Origin: Pseudomonas sp. LP_7_YM
GTDB lineage: Bacteria > Pseudomonadota > Gammaproteobacteria > Pseudomonadales > Pseudomonadaceae
Direction of reading: 5' to 3'
DNA length: 64,000 nucleotides
NCBI RefSeq assembly: GCF_004364435.1
Contig: NZ_SOCT01000003.1
Span: forward strand, 1 to 64,000
Part shown: positions 23,756 through 33,240 of the stretch, in pieces
How the letters are laid out: each line of letters begins with the position of its first letter
Position numbering within the stretch: the first letter of the stretch is position 1
Position numbers and translations under genes: made by a program
Notes under the pieces: generated by a model
Databases searched by the model: none
What the model was told of the DNA's origin: nothing
Seen by the model: only the letters and a program-made list of their open reading frames with translations

Positions 23756-23989
23756 ATGGATGGCGCCACTGAAAGCAGGATGACAATGCGATTGGCGACG
23801 TTGTTGCTCAGGGATAAACGCTGGCTGGTGACGTTCAACGGTAACGGGGATCCCCAGCTTATGGACGTACCTGCCGATGCGGGAGTCTTCACGCCGGAGA
23901 AGATCCTGTGTTGGATTCGTGCGCGAGACGGGGCTTATCTGTCGTTCATACCAGAATTGCTGCAAGCGATTAGTGATCAGTTGAGGTAG
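23756..23989 (+). CDS. hypothetical protein
   Basis: 77 residues from ATG 23756, with AGGAGGT 12 nt upstream; ATG 23780 behind AGCAGG is an alternative. A longer in-frame start at 23663 is poorly supported. The sequence RLATLLLRDKRWLVTFNGNG and ILCWIRARDGAYLSFIPELL shows a mixed alpha/beta pattern but no family I can name. It is isolated between phage-like genes and the second Hcp cassette. Confidence 0.5.
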   Translation: MDGATESRMTMRLATLLLRDKRWLVTFNGNGDPQLMDVPADAGVFTPEKILCWIRARDGAYLSFIPELLQAISDQLR

Positions 23990-24199
23990 ACATAGACGTT
24001 CGTGACGCCGTTCAGGTAACGAACTCGGTGCTTGCGCCTTGCAGAAATATAAAACCAAATTGGGAACTAATTTCTGATCTTTTAACTGCGCCAGCTCACG
24101 ACATGTTGGAGAATGTTCGTTTAATCGTTGATCTTCCAAAACTGCATGCTGGCTCGATCAAGAGCCAGCTGCAAATGCCGCGCATACCGGACATGGGCC

Positions 24200-24577
24200 T
24201 CATATTTCGATGTATTTCATGTAAAGACCTAACGCCATTAATGCGGTAAAAAAAAACGCGCAAAGCCCCCACGTTATAAACAGGAGATGTTTTAGCCCCG
24301 CGGGAAAGCTTCGAACCTCAGAAAGATTAACTATCCCCCTTTTGTTAGAAAGGTTAGGCATGAGAAGAACCCCTGTCAGAAAACCATTCCTAATGGCTTT
24401 CCCAATCAAGCCTGCTTGAGAGTAGGCTTGCCGATTAGCCTGCACAAAGCTACTTGTTGGCATCATGCTTTCGGCTTTTTCCGTATAAACGTGAATAGCA
24501 TAGATTAGCCATAGATCGAAAAATATCATAGGTAAGCAAATTAGAGCGGCGAGAAGTCCTATGGGAATCGTGGTCAT
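24200..24577 (-). CDS. predicted immunity membrane protein (cassette B)
   Basis: A 125-residue protein from ATG 24577, overlapping the effector stop as ATGA; upstream in-frame codons to 24679 lie inside the effector gene and are rejected. It has hydrophobic segments at residues ~4-28 (IPIGLLAALICLPMIFFDLW and beyond), a central hydrophobic stretch (GLIGKAIRNGFLTGVLLM) and a C-terminal one (HLLFITWGLCAFFFTALMAL). An inner-membrane protein is the expected form of immunity against a membrane-active toxin. The tight overlap with the effector supports this. No named family was recognised. Confidence 0.65.
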   Translation of the reverse strand: MTTIPIGLLAALICLPMIFFDLWLIYAIHVYTEKAESMMPTSSFVQANRQAYSQAGLIGKAIRNGFLTGVLLMPNLSNKRGIVNLSEVRSFPAGLKHLLFITWGLCAFFFTALMALGLYMKYIEI

Positions 24578-25551
24578 TGCAAAGATTTCCCATAAAGATA
24601 ATCGCCGATTTTTTCTCCTGCATCTCCGCCAACCTCTCCTCCTGCCAAGCCACCTGCAAATCCCCCTACCACACCGCATGCCAAGGCTCCGATTCCACCA
24701 CTGGACATGCCTAAAACGACCACGCAGCCAAAGGTTGCGCCAGCACCGCCCATAGCTCCTCCCACCACCCCACCACCCAAGCCCACGGCAAAAGATGAGG
24801 TCTCTACATATTTAGCCCTTGTACACTGCTCTTCTCGGCCTTCAGAACATGCTTTTTTAATTTTAATTGCGGTGGCAGCGACGTCCAAAGCAGTGCCAAC
24901 ATAAGTCCCTTTTTTGATGAGGTTAGCGGCCTTAGCAACTTTGCTTACTTTTTCTGCGTAGCCTGCGATTTCCCCAGTTTTCAAATAGCTTTTGGTAGAG
25001 ATTTCCAATAATCTTTTAATTTCTCCCTTCTTTCGCAAGCCAGAGCCGTAAGCGGCAAGCCTATCCAAATGGCCTTCAAGCCTGCTGAACAACATCGCTC
25101 GCTCGAAATAGAACTTATCATGATCTACAATTGAGCCAGACCTAAGATACTTTTGATGCAGACTTTCGATATCCAAGAGGGAGGTTTTTATATTCTCCAT
25201 ATGCTTGCTCCAGCCATCACTAAAAGCCCCTATCCCTTGAGAGCCGTGAGTAAGAAAATCTTGGAAAAACTCAAAGTTTTCTAGAAAGAAATCGTCGGCA
25301 TCCACATTATTAGAAAGAAGGCCCGCATGTATCTGGCTAGCGAGATTCATGAGATAGGCCTCCGCGCTAGTGCTAGATGAAGTCGACACATCACCTATAA
25401 TCACCAACTCCCCTCCCATGACCACCGTATTAACAATGTGGTTATTAAGCGCATCAAACTTACTTTTCGAGGTACCAGTTAAATTAAGACTCCGCTTTAA
25501 AGACTCGAACGACTGGGTTTTCGCATTTATAAATGAAAGAGGTTCACTCAT
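24574..25551 (-). CDS. putative Hcp-dependent type VI effector with glycine-zipper membrane region (cassette B)
   Basis: A 325-residue protein, 9 nt after the hcp stop. The first ~230 residues are soluble and helical (FFQDFLTHGSQGIGAFSDGW, YFERAMLFSRLEGHLDRLAA). From ~250 on it is a long run of Gly/Ala/Val with GxxxG repeats (VGLGGGVVGGAMGGAGATFG, GGIGALACGVVGGFAGGLAG), ending GEKIGDYLYGKSLQ. Such glycine zippers insert in membranes and occur in pore-forming toxins and in some type VI effectors. No signal peptide is present. The hcp upstream and the membrane protein downstream make an effector-immunity cassette the best reading. The toxic mechanism, probably inner-membrane permeabilisation, is inferred. 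Confidence 0.65.
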   Translation of the reverse strand: MSEPLSFINAKTQSFESLKRSLNLTGTSKSKFDALNNHIVNTVVMGGELVIIGDVSTSSSTSAEAYLMNLASQIHAGLLSNNVDADDFFLENFEFFQDFLTHGSQGIGAFSDGWSKHMENIKTSLLDIESLHQKYLRSGSIVDHDKFYFERAMLFSRLEGHLDRLAAYGSGLRKKGEIKRLLEISTKSYLKTGEIAGYAEKVSKVAKAANLIKKGTYVGTALDVAATAIKIKKACSEGREEQCTRAKYVETSSFAVGLGGGVVGGAMGGAGATFGCVVVLGMSSGGIGALACGVVGGFAGGLAGGEVGGDAGEKIGDYLYGKSLQ

Positions 25552-25560
25552 ATCAACCTC

Positions 25561-26049
25561 TCACGAATATTTTTTATTGCCGATACGATCCCACCCACCG
25601 GCTACATTCCCCCCGGAGGCACCGTCACTACGCTTTTGCTGCGTATATGTCGTTTTAATACGACCATAATCCAGCTGGACTATTTCTAGCGGAATACCCG
25701 AACCAGCGTTTTGCGTGTAATCAGCGATGATTACTTCTTCTAACACCACTTCGAAATACTTTAGCTTGTCAGTTCCCGCACGGCAAAGTACAAGCCTAAC
25801 CTCTTTCAAATGCTCACCAGCACAACTTGCCTCCATTAGTTTGCAGCTGGATTTATCCAAGATCTTAGTGAATGTAAAGTTCGTCATGGTAGTTCTGCCA
25901 GATGAGGCGCCGTCGGCAGAGCTTGCAGTCGCAGAGGTGCTTTGATGGGTACCGAAGCTGTAACCCGTAATCTCTATCCAATCGCGGTATTTTTCGTCCA
26001 GCGCTTCGCCAGGAATACCATCGATTTTTACGAAAGCATCAAATGCCAT
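25561..26049 (-). CDS. Hcp family type VI secretion protein (cassette B)
   Basis: A 162-residue Hcp with MAFDAFVKIDGIPGEALDEK, WIEITGYSFGTHQST, KLMEASCAGEHLKEVRLVLC, VLEEVIIADYTQ and LDYGRIKTTYTQQKR ending GGWDRIGNKKYS. It heads a three-gene operon (hcp, effector, immunity) with a good ribosome binding site (AAGGAGG). It is clearly diverged from the Hcp at 3891-4385, so the two are not a recent duplication. No other secretion genes are present, so export depends on a type VI apparatus elsewhere. Confidence 0.93.
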   Translation of the reverse strand: MAFDAFVKIDGIPGEALDEKYRDWIEITGYSFGTHQSTSATASSADGASSGRTTMTNFTFTKILDKSSCKLMEASCAGEHLKEVRLVLCRAGTDKLKYFEVVLEEVIIADYTQNAGSGIPLEIVQLDYGRIKTTYTQQKRSDGASGGNVAGGWDRIGNKKYS

Positions 26050-26149
26050 GAGACCTCCTTGGTATCGTACTGATTAAATTCCGGCCTTAAGACTACACTC
26101 TCTCAGAATGGTTCCGAAACAGTCTCAGGCAATTCGTCAAGAGAGATAG

Positions 26150-26755
26150 TTATCTTGTGATCAAGATGGTCTACGTCGAAACAAGGAAAAACCCCGGGAT
26201 TATTATGCTAACGACGCCGTGTGGAATGCGGTTTACACCGAAGCGGTCCAGGAACTAAAGGATGCAATGGACCTGGCTTATCTGTCGGGGCAGCGCCCGG
26301 CCGATACTCTCAAGGCTGTAACTACGGACATCGCAGCCGGATTTTTCTCTGTAACCCAAGGCAAAACCGACAAGCGCTTGCGAATTCGTCTGTCTATCAA
26401 TGACGAGCTGACCGGTCTGGGCATTTTTATTGAAGACTTGCTCGAGCGTCGTCGCCTGGCCGGAATACGCGGATCGCGGCTGATCACGAATGCATCTGGC
26501 TTGCGGATGAGCATGGCAATGATGAACAACCGCTGGGTTGAAGCCCGAGACAAGGCAGCATCTCAAGCCATTGCGGCCGGTGACGCCGCCTTGGCAGCTT
26601 TGATCAGGGAGTTTCAATTCCGGGACATCCGGCCAAAAGCGGCATCGGAGATTGAGGATGTCAGCCCCGCCAGCAGACTGCTCGGGCATTCAAAAGAGAA
26701 GATCACAAAAGACGTTTACCGCCGCATCGGCGAAGTCGTCAGCCCGACGAAATAG
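26150..26755 (+). pseudogene. phage-type tyrosine integrase, C-terminal remnant
   Basis: The open frame from 26150 shows GLRRNKEKPRDYYAND, AMDLAYLSGQRPADTL (first catalytic Arg), REFQFRDIRPKAASEIED (the usual HxxR box, here FRDIR), ASRLLGHSKEKITKDVYRR (His and Tyr) and the terminal GEVVSPTK. The ~170 N-terminal residues are missing and a stop codon precedes the frame (26147-26149). It ends 57 nt before the right tRNA-Cys repeat, the normal place for the integrase of such an island. Without the arm-binding and core-binding domains it should not work. Confidence 0.88.
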
Positions 26756-26811
26756 GGGCACCAAACGGAAGCGATTTGGATTCAAGCGGAAGTAATTCAC
26801 TAATTGCCATC

Positions 26812-26902
26812 CACAAAAAAGCCCGTAAGACGTTGATCTTACGGGCTTTAAATGTGGAGGCCGAGGTCGGAATCGAACCGGCGTAAGCGGATTTGCAATC
26901 CG
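26812..26902. repeat. right attachment repeat (attR/attB side) within tRNA-Cys
   Basis: Identical to 1987-2077 over 91 bp, covering the terminator (hairpin 26818-26849) and the tRNA from its 3' CCA to the anticodon stem. The tRNA continues intact to 26928. Confidence 0.95.
26818..26849 (-). terminator. tRNA-Cys transcription terminator
   Basis: A 13-bp stem AAAGCCCGTAAGA / TCTTACGGGCTTT immediately downstream of the tRNA on the minus strand, ending in a T-run. It is copied in the left repeat. Confidence 0.9.
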
Positions 26903-26928
26903 CGGCATAACCATTTTGCTACTCGGCC
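26855..26928 (-). tRNA. tRNA-Cys (anticodon GCA)
   Basis: A 74-nt cloverleaf on the minus strand: acceptor GGCCGAG / CTCGGCC, discriminator T, encoded CCA. The anticodon loop contains GCA (CGGATTGCAAATCCG). It closely resembles the E. coli tRNA-Cys arrangement. It is the integration site of the island and remains intact because the inserted element supplies the 3' half. Confidence 0.96.
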
Positions 26929-26930
26929 CC

Positions 26931-27244
26931 AAACGACTAATGCCTCTACAGCTAGCATTAGACGCATACAAACTTAAGCAAGAAATGAAACTGTGATCAG
27001 CTCCCTAACCTTTTGATTAACAAAGGTTTTTCCGCTTTCCTATGTCAGGAATGGACGCAATTCTGGACTTGTTCAGCAGGACTGTCAACAGCCGGGTGAA
27101 AAAATATGCCTGCTTCCTGCCGAATGACGATCGGTCAACGCGGTACTCGCTTGCCGTTACCAGCGATGCCGCACCTTTGATCAAGCCCGAACTCTCGCTG
27201 TGCTGGGTTATGGCGATATTCCCGACGGTGAATATTCCAGCCGA
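26931..27244. other. intergenic, no clear gene
   Basis: Between tRNA-Cys and the LysR-type gene. A 68-codon frame (27042-27248, plus) has no recognisable family and overlaps the end of the LysR gene; it may be decayed sequence. The tRNA promoter should lie in the first ~60 nt. Confidence 0.4.
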
Positions 27245-28102
27245 TTAGCGCTTGGCTAACGCTTTGAGCAATGCCTCTAACATTCGCGGTCTGTCGGTGT
27301 GCGCCAATGTCACCAGCACAATTTCTCGATCATACCCCTCCCCAACCGGCGTGATATTAAAATCCTGCGCCAGTCGCTCCAGGCCCGACCACAGTGGCAC
27401 CAGGCTCGCTCCGACACCATCGGCGACCAGCATCGCAATGGCCTCAAGACCGTCCAGATTGAACAGCGGCGTCAATGCCAAGCCGGTATCGCTGAGGTAA
27501 CGCTCGGCGTGCCGCCCGCCCCATGAGCTGGGTTCATAGCAGATATAAGGATGCGATCGCAGGACTTCGGCGATGCCTTTTGTGGGTAACGCCTTAGAGG
27601 CCAGCACCAGCTTTTCCAGGTGCAGTGGTGCCATCCGGAACATTTTTGGCAACTCGAAGGGAGGAGCAACAATGACCGCCGCGTCAAGCTCACCACTCTG
27701 CAGCGCTTGGTATAACGAACGGGAGGTGCCAGGCAGGATCGAGGTTTTCATGCCGGGCGCCAGGCGACTCAGCTCCAGCAAAGCCGTGGGCAAAAGGCCG
27801 GTCAACATCGTGGAAATCGCGCCAATGCGCAGCGAGCCGGTCAATCCGCTCAAGTCGGCGTCGCCAGCCAGTAACGAGACCTCCCTGACGATGTGGCGTG
27901 CCCGCGGCAGCAGAGCCAGGCAGGCTTCGGTGGCTTTGGCCGAATGTCCCACACGGGACAACAGCGCAAACCCAAACAAGCGTTCCAGCACCTGAATGCG
28001 CTGACTGACAGCCGCCGCCGTTATACCTTCGACGCGGGCAGCATCGGCAATGGAGCCGCATTCGATCACCGCCAACAAGCTGTTCAGGTACCGAATATCC
28101 AT
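27245..28102 (-). CDS. LysR-family transcriptional regulator
   Basis: 285 residues from ATG 28102 (MDIRYLNSLLAVIE); an in-frame extension to 28135 is A/T-rich and unlikely. The N-terminal winged helix (SIADAARVEGITAAAVSQRI) and the effector-binding domain from ~90 on (GSLRIGAISTMLTGLLP) are standard. It is divergent from the amidotransferase-domain gene at 28216 with a 113-nt shared promoter region, so it probably controls that gene and the following transporter/hydrolase cluster. The inducer is unknown. Confidence 0.92.
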   Translation of the reverse strand: MDIRYLNSLLAVIECGSIADAARVEGITAAAVSQRIQVLERLFGFALLSRVGHSAKATEACLALLPRARHIVREVSLLAGDADLSGLTGSLRIGAISTMLTGLLPTALLELSRLAPGMKTSILPGTSRSLYQALQSGELDAAVIVAPPFELPKMFRMAPLHLEKLVLASKALPTKGIAEVLRSHPYICYEPSSWGGRHAERYLSDTGLALTPLFNLDGLEAIAMLVADGVGASLVPLWSGLERLAQDFNITPVGEGYDREIVLVTLAHTDRPRMLEALLKALAKR

Positions 28103-28215
28103 AAGCATTACTTTCGATTGAAAAAAGAAAAACATGCTATCTCTGTCGATAGGAAACAGACAGTCTTATCTAACAGCCATGTTGCGAACACGCGTATCCG
28201 ATTGGAGTCCCCTTA

Positions 28216-29448
28216 ATGACACTCACTCTGGTCAGCCATTCACCTTGCTCTCCAGCGCTGTTCGGGGCACTCGCGGCCTGTGTCGCGCAGGCCGAAGATG
28301 CATTGCTGATGCATTTTCCCGCTGACTTTCATGTTGGCCAAGGCATGGACGGCGTGCAAATGGTCGCCGCGGAAGGGGCATTGGTCGCCAGTGGCTTCGT
28401 TTGGTACGAAAGGATGACCGGGCGCGAGATCCGGCCGGTCAGCAACATCAAGACAGTCATTGACACCGCCAGGCAGCATGCAGTCGTCTTGCCGTGGGAC
28501 ACGACACTTCAATCCGACGTGTTACGTGAGACGCTGCTGGCGCAGGCCCACGCTGCCGGGTTATCGGCGCGCCATCTGACGGTTCTCAGTCAGAACGGCG
28601 CCTGGCATGTGGAAGACCACGACGGCATACCGACCGCGCATGGCCGCTGGCGCCAAGATGCATTCGGACGCTGGGTCAATCATGAATCCGACACACCACA
28701 CGATGCCTACGCAAGAAGCCTGTGCATCGCGCTGCTGGGGAGCGAGGCTGATCAGCGGGACGTGTACCCCGCCACGCTGGCCGCCCTTGGCGACGCCGCC
28801 GACGCTGCGCAGGTGAATCTGGACATTCGTTTCATCGCGCCTGCGCAGCTTGATGTGTCGCAGCTCGATTGGGTTGACGGCATCGTTCTGCCAGGGGGTT
28901 GCGACATGACTAACGTGCCGGGCCAGATACGTGCGGCGCGGCATGCGCTGGCCTCGGGTATTCCCGTCATGGGCCTGTGCCTGGGCATGCAATCGATGAC
29001 CACCGCCCTGGCGCAGACCATTGCCGGGTTTGAACAGGCAAATATGGCGGAAGCGGCGCCGGACGCAGCAATCAAAAGCTTTGTACCGATGGCTGGCATC
29101 GCTGAATTGGAGGTTCACCGCCTGGGCGAGCGACGTTTGCAATTCAGGGACGCGGCACTGGAATACCGGTTTCAACATCATCTGACAATACGCTGCAACC
29201 ATCGCTTCATGCTTAATCCCGAACTTATACCGCCGCTGTTGACGGCAGGCTTGGTGATCACCGCCACCGACGTCAGTGGCCAAATTGTCGACATGATCGA
29301 TTGGCCGTCTCACCCCTTTTACCAAGGCATGCAGGGCCACCCGGAACTCGGCTCCAGGGCCGGGGCACCGCATCCTCTGATCAAGGACTTCTTGCTCGCT
29401 GCACAGGCATCGGCAAACGCTGGCGCCGCATCCCCGAATGACCACTGA
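28216..29448 (+). CDS. class I glutamine amidotransferase domain protein (CTP synthase-like GATase domain)
   Basis: 410 residues. Residues ~215-395 form a GATase1 domain: GIVLPGGCDMTN, nucleophile Cys in PVMGLCLGMQSM, and the His-x-Glu in GMQGHPELGS. This resembles the C-terminal domain of CTP synthase. The N-terminal ~190 residues (VQMVAAEGALVASGFVWYER, GIPTAHGRWRQDAFGRWVN) are not the CTP synthase synthetase domain and I do not recognise them. It may hydrolyse a gamma-glutamyl or amide bond of a substrate imported by the next genes. It is divergent from the LysR gene and 217 nt ahead of the binding-protein gene. Confidence 0.75.
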   Translation: MTLTLVSHSPCSPALFGALAACVAQAEDALLMHFPADFHVGQGMDGVQMVAAEGALVASGFVWYERMTGREIRPVSNIKTVIDTARQHAVVLPWDTTLQSDVLRETLLAQAHAAGLSARHLTVLSQNGAWHVEDHDGIPTAHGRWRQDAFGRWVNHESDTPHDAYARSLCIALLGSEADQRDVYPATLAALGDAADAAQVNLDIRFIAPAQLDVSQLDWVDGIVLPGGCDMTNVPGQIRAARHALASGIPVMGLCLGMQSMTTALAQTIAGFEQANMAEAAPDAAIKSFVPMAGIAELEVHRLGERRLQFRDAALEYRFQHHLTIRCNHRFMLNPELIPPLLTAGLVITATDVSGQIVDMIDWPSHPFYQGMQGHPELGSRAGAPHPLIKDFLLAAQASANAGAASPNDH

Positions 29449-29665
29449 CGCATTGCATGTGACACATAATTAAAAAGATGGAACGCATATTGCTCCGTAA
29501 CCTTGGAGCCCACCTGGGCTTCACCCCTCCTGCTTAATACGCCGAAAGTCAAACCCGCTGCACCATTTCAGAGCGGTACGCCCTCGAAAGGCTCATTACA
29601 ACTTTTGGTTTATTTGCACTAATTGATACAAGTAGTGCAATGAATTTACAGTCTTGGAGATTGAC

Positions 29666-30490
29666 ATGACGACATCACTGCGCCCTAGCTTGCGCTCCCT
29701 CACGCTGGTATCCGCGCTGTTGGCAGCACCCTGGGTCAATGCAGCAACCGACGCCGCGCTGCCGTTGGTTACACCCGGCCAGCTCACCTACGGCACCGCG
29801 GCGACCTTTGCGCCCTTCGAATTCCAGGCCGATGGCAAGCTGACCGGCTTCGACATCGATCTGGTCGAGGCCATTGGCAAAAAGCTCGCCCTCAAGCCCA
29901 AGGCCATGAACATGGAGTTTCAGGGGCTGATTCCAGGCCTGCAGGGCAAGCGCCTGGACCTGATCAATTCGGCCATGTACATGAATGAAGCGCGGGCTGC
30001 GCAGGTCGATTTTGTGCCTTACCTGCGCATCGGCAATCAGGTCGTTGTCACGCAGGACAACCCGGCACAGGTCACGGGTCGGGACAAGTCATTGTGCGGC
30101 AAAACACTCGCGGTGACGTTGGGCGGCATTGAGGAAACCTACGCGCGTCAGGACGACCAGCGCTGTCGCAGCGCCGGTTTGGAGGCGGTAAACGTGCAAA
30201 CCCTGCCGACCGCTCAGGCGACCGCGTTGAGCCTGCGCCAGGGACGTGCCGACGCCATTTTCGAATCGACGCCAGGCGTTGTGCAGTTATTGCGCGAAGT
30301 GACTGACGTCTACAAAACCGTAGGTCCGGAGTTCGAATCGGACACACGCATCGGCATGGCCGTGACCAAGGGCGATACCGCCATGAGCGCCGCCTTGCAA
30401 GTCGCGCTCAAAGCGATGGTCGCGGACGGCACCTACAAACAGATCATCGAAAAATGGAAGTTTCCCGAGACCGTGTCGCTGTTCGACTGA
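29666..30490 (+). CDS. amino-acid ABC transporter, periplasmic binding protein
   Basis: 274 residues from ATG 29666, behind TTGGAGA. The signal peptide (SLTLVSALLAAPWVNA) is followed by a type 2 periplasmic binding fold: QLTYGTAATFAPFEF, GFDIDLVEAIGKKLAL, GLIPGLQGKRLDLINSAMYM. It belongs to the polar amino-acid/opine binding family. Permease and ATPase genes follow in order, so it delivers an extracellular amino acid or related compound to them. The hydrolases downstream suggest a substituted or short peptide-like ligand. Confidence 0.92.
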   Translation: MTTSLRPSLRSLTLVSALLAAPWVNAATDAALPLVTPGQLTYGTAATFAPFEFQADGKLTGFDIDLVEAIGKKLALKPKAMNMEFQGLIPGLQGKRLDLINSAMYMNEARAAQVDFVPYLRIGNQVVVTQDNPAQVTGRDKSLCGKTLAVTLGGIEETYARQDDQRCRSAGLEAVNVQTLPTAQATALSLRQGRADAIFESTPGVVQLLREVTDVYKTVGPEFESDTRIGMAVTKGDTAMSAALQVALKAMVADGTYKQIIEKWKFPETVSLFD

Positions 30491-30557
30491 CGCCAATCAC
30501 CCCAAGCCCAGGCGCCGAACGTACTCGGCGCAAGGCTGAGTTCATTGAGGAGGCATC

Positions 30558-31283
30558 ATGTCATTTGAACTGGTCCTGCAATACCTGATATCCCCGGCGT
30601 TCTTTCACGGGGCCTTGACCACCTTGCTGATCACGCTCTACTCGCTGGTGTTCGGCGTCGCTGTCGGCGTGATAGTCGCCTTGCTTCAGGACAGCAATAC
30701 CCGGCTGGGCCGGACCCTGGCATGGGTTTACCTGTGGCTGTTCAGAGGCACACCGGTGCTGTTTCAGATCATCTTCATTTACAACGTTTTGCCCACCTTC
30801 GGCATTCGTCTGTCGGCAATGGTCAGCGCGATATTGGCGCTGTCGCTGAACGAGGGTGCCTACATGGCTGAAATCATTCGTTCGGGCCTTCAGGCCGTGA
30901 AAAAAGGCCAGCGTACCGCGGCCTTGGCGCTGGGCATGAAACCCTTCGCCGTGATGCGCCACGTGGTCATCCCGCAGGCGGCCCGAATGATCCTGCCACC
31001 CATCGGCAACCAGATGGTCGGCATGCTCAAGCTCAGCGCGCTGGTCTCGGTGGTTGCCGTTGAGGAGTTGATGCTGGTGGCCAACCAGACCGCCAGCTCG
31101 AACTTCCGTTATTTCGAAGCGCTCACCGCGGCGGGCATCTATTACCTGGCCCTGACCACGCTGTTCATGGGCGTACAGGCGTTGATCGAACGCAGGCTTG
31201 ATCCCAAACAGCGCCGCAAAGGGCCACGCACCAGCCTGACCGAACGCATGCTGGGCACATCGCGCAGCGCAACCGTCCGCTAG
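30558..31283 (+). CDS. amino-acid ABC transporter, permease
   Basis: A 241-residue inner-membrane protein of the HisM/GlnP type, behind GAGGAGG. Membrane segments include FFHGALTTLLITLYSLVFGV and LAWVYLWLFRGTPVLFQIIF. The EAA loop reads LNEGAYMAEIIRSGLQAV, then LALGMKPFAVMRHVVIPQA. A single permease gene is present, so it probably works as a homodimer. It is co-transcribed with the binding protein and ATPase. Confidence 0.94.
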   Translation: MSFELVLQYLISPAFFHGALTTLLITLYSLVFGVAVGVIVALLQDSNTRLGRTLAWVYLWLFRGTPVLFQIIFIYNVLPTFGIRLSAMVSAILALSLNEGAYMAEIIRSGLQAVKKGQRTAALALGMKPFAVMRHVVIPQAARMILPPIGNQMVGMLKLSALVSVVAVEELMLVANQTASSNFRYFEALTAAGIYYLALTTLFMGVQALIERRLDPKQRRKGPRTSLTERMLGTSRSATVR

Positions 31284-31295
31284 GAGAAACCGATC

Positions 31296-32060
<765 letters not shown>

Positions 32061-32070
32061 GAGCACAGCA

Positions 32071-33240
32071 ATGAATCAGCAACCCGACTTCCCCCGCATG
32101 AAACGCGACCTCGCCGCGCTGGTGGCGATCAATACCGAGAACCCGCCGGGTCACGAACTCGAAGCAGCGCGCTATTTGCAGGTGCTGCTGGAGGCGGAAG
32201 GCTTTGACCTGTCGTTGTCGGAATACAAACCGGGCCGCGTCAACGTCATCGCGACTTACGCCAATGGCCCTGGCCCAACCTTCGCTTTTAATACCCACAT
32301 CGACACGGTACCGGCCGGTGAAGGCTGGCGTACTGACCCGTTTGTGCTGCACGAGGCCGATGGCAAGTTGCATGGTCGCGGCAGTTGTGATGCCAAAGGG
32401 CCGATGGTCGCCATGATCGAGGCCACGCGCATGCTGATCGCCTGCCGCAAGCAGTGGTCCGGCACGCTGATGGCCGTGTTCACCGCCGATGAGGAAATCG
32501 CCAGCGAAGGCGCCAAGCATTATGTCGCCCATCAGCCGCCGCACATCGACTTCGCCGTGATTGGCGAGCCCACCTCCAACGCCGCGTTCACCGCGCACAA
32601 GGGCAGCCTGCGCCCGCTGGTCCGCGTTCATGGCGTCACCGCACATTCCGGCACGCCCCATTTGGGAGAGAACGCCATTTACCGAGCCGCCCAGTTATTG
32701 GAGCTGATCGAGCAACATCACGAACACTCGGTGAAATGCCATTGCCATGCTCTGGTGGGCGAAGCCAGCCTGACCGTCACGCGCATCAATGGTGGGCACG
32801 CCGATAACGTGCTGCCCGGCGCCTGCGATCTGTTGCTGGACCGGCGCATGGTGCCCGGCGAAAGCGAAGCGGAAGTCAAAGCGGAAATCGATCAGTTGCT
32901 GGCGTTGGCCAAGGAGCGTTTCGGCGTCCGTGCCGAGGTCCTGAAATATATCCCCACCACCGGTGGCGCCACAGAAACAGCATTGGCCGAGCCCATTGTT
33001 CAGGCCAGCCTGGCGGCCTGCCGCGAGCACAACAACGGCAACGCCGGCCCGTTCGGTTTCCAGGGTGGGTGCGACCTGGTGCATTTCCGCAGCCTGGGAA
33101 CCACCGGGACTGTCATTGGCCCGGGAACCCTGGCCGTGGCGCACAAGCCTGATGAATTCGTACCGATCGATGAATTCATCGCAGCCGCCTTGATCTATCG
33201 GGACATCGCCCTGCGGATGCTGCCGCTGGAATCGGCATGA
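32071..33240 (+). CDS. M20-family metallohydrolase (ArgE/DapE-like deacylase)
   Basis: 389 residues from ATG 32071; an upstream frame overlapping the ATPase gene is rejected. Zinc-site motifs are FNTHIDTVP, GRGSCDAKGP (bridging Asp), VFTADEEIAS (catalytic Glu-Glu) and FAVIGEPTSN; the dimerisation domain holds VTAHSGTPHLGENAI. Relatives remove acyl groups from N-acyl amino acids or cleave dipeptides. The position within a transporter operon suggests it acts on the imported compound in the cytoplasm. The stop overlaps the next start (ATGA). Confidence 0.92.
   Translation: MNQQPDFPRMKRDLAALVAINTENPPGHELEAARYLQVLLEAEGFDLSLSEYKPGRVNVIATYANGPGPTFAFNTHIDTVPAGEGWRTDPFVLHEADGKLHGRGSCDAKGPMVAMIEATRMLIACRKQWSGTLMAVFTADEEIASEGAKHYVAHQPPHIDFAVIGEPTSNAAFTAHKGSLRPLVRVHGVTAHSGTPHLGENAIYRAAQLLELIEQHHEHSVKCHCHALVGEASLTVTRINGGHADNVLPGACDLLLDRRMVPGESEAEVKAEIDQLLALAKERFGVRAEVLKYIPTTGGATETALAEPIVQASLAACREHNNGNAGPFGFQGGCDLVHFRSLGTTGTVIGPGTLAVAHKPDEFVPIDEFIAAALIYRDIALRMLPLESA

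Larger units (their letters stand above)
1987..26902. mobile_element. genomic island inserted at tRNA-Cys
   Basis: Bounded by the perfect 91-bp direct repeats 1987-2077 and 26812-26902, the latter inside the intact tRNA-Cys. Contents: DUF3606, ParDE-like pair, two Hcp cassettes, SOS genes, a nested GInt and phage-like small genes. The integrase expected next to the tRNA is only a C-terminal fragment (26150-26755), so the island is probably no longer self-mobile. The DNA left of 1987 also carries an integrase remnant of the same family, which suggests tandem islands at one site. Confidence 0.85.

Noticed and set aside
27042..27248. 68-codon frame after tRNA-Cys
   Set aside because: Overlaps the LysR gene end and has no family; perhaps a remnant, not a gene.
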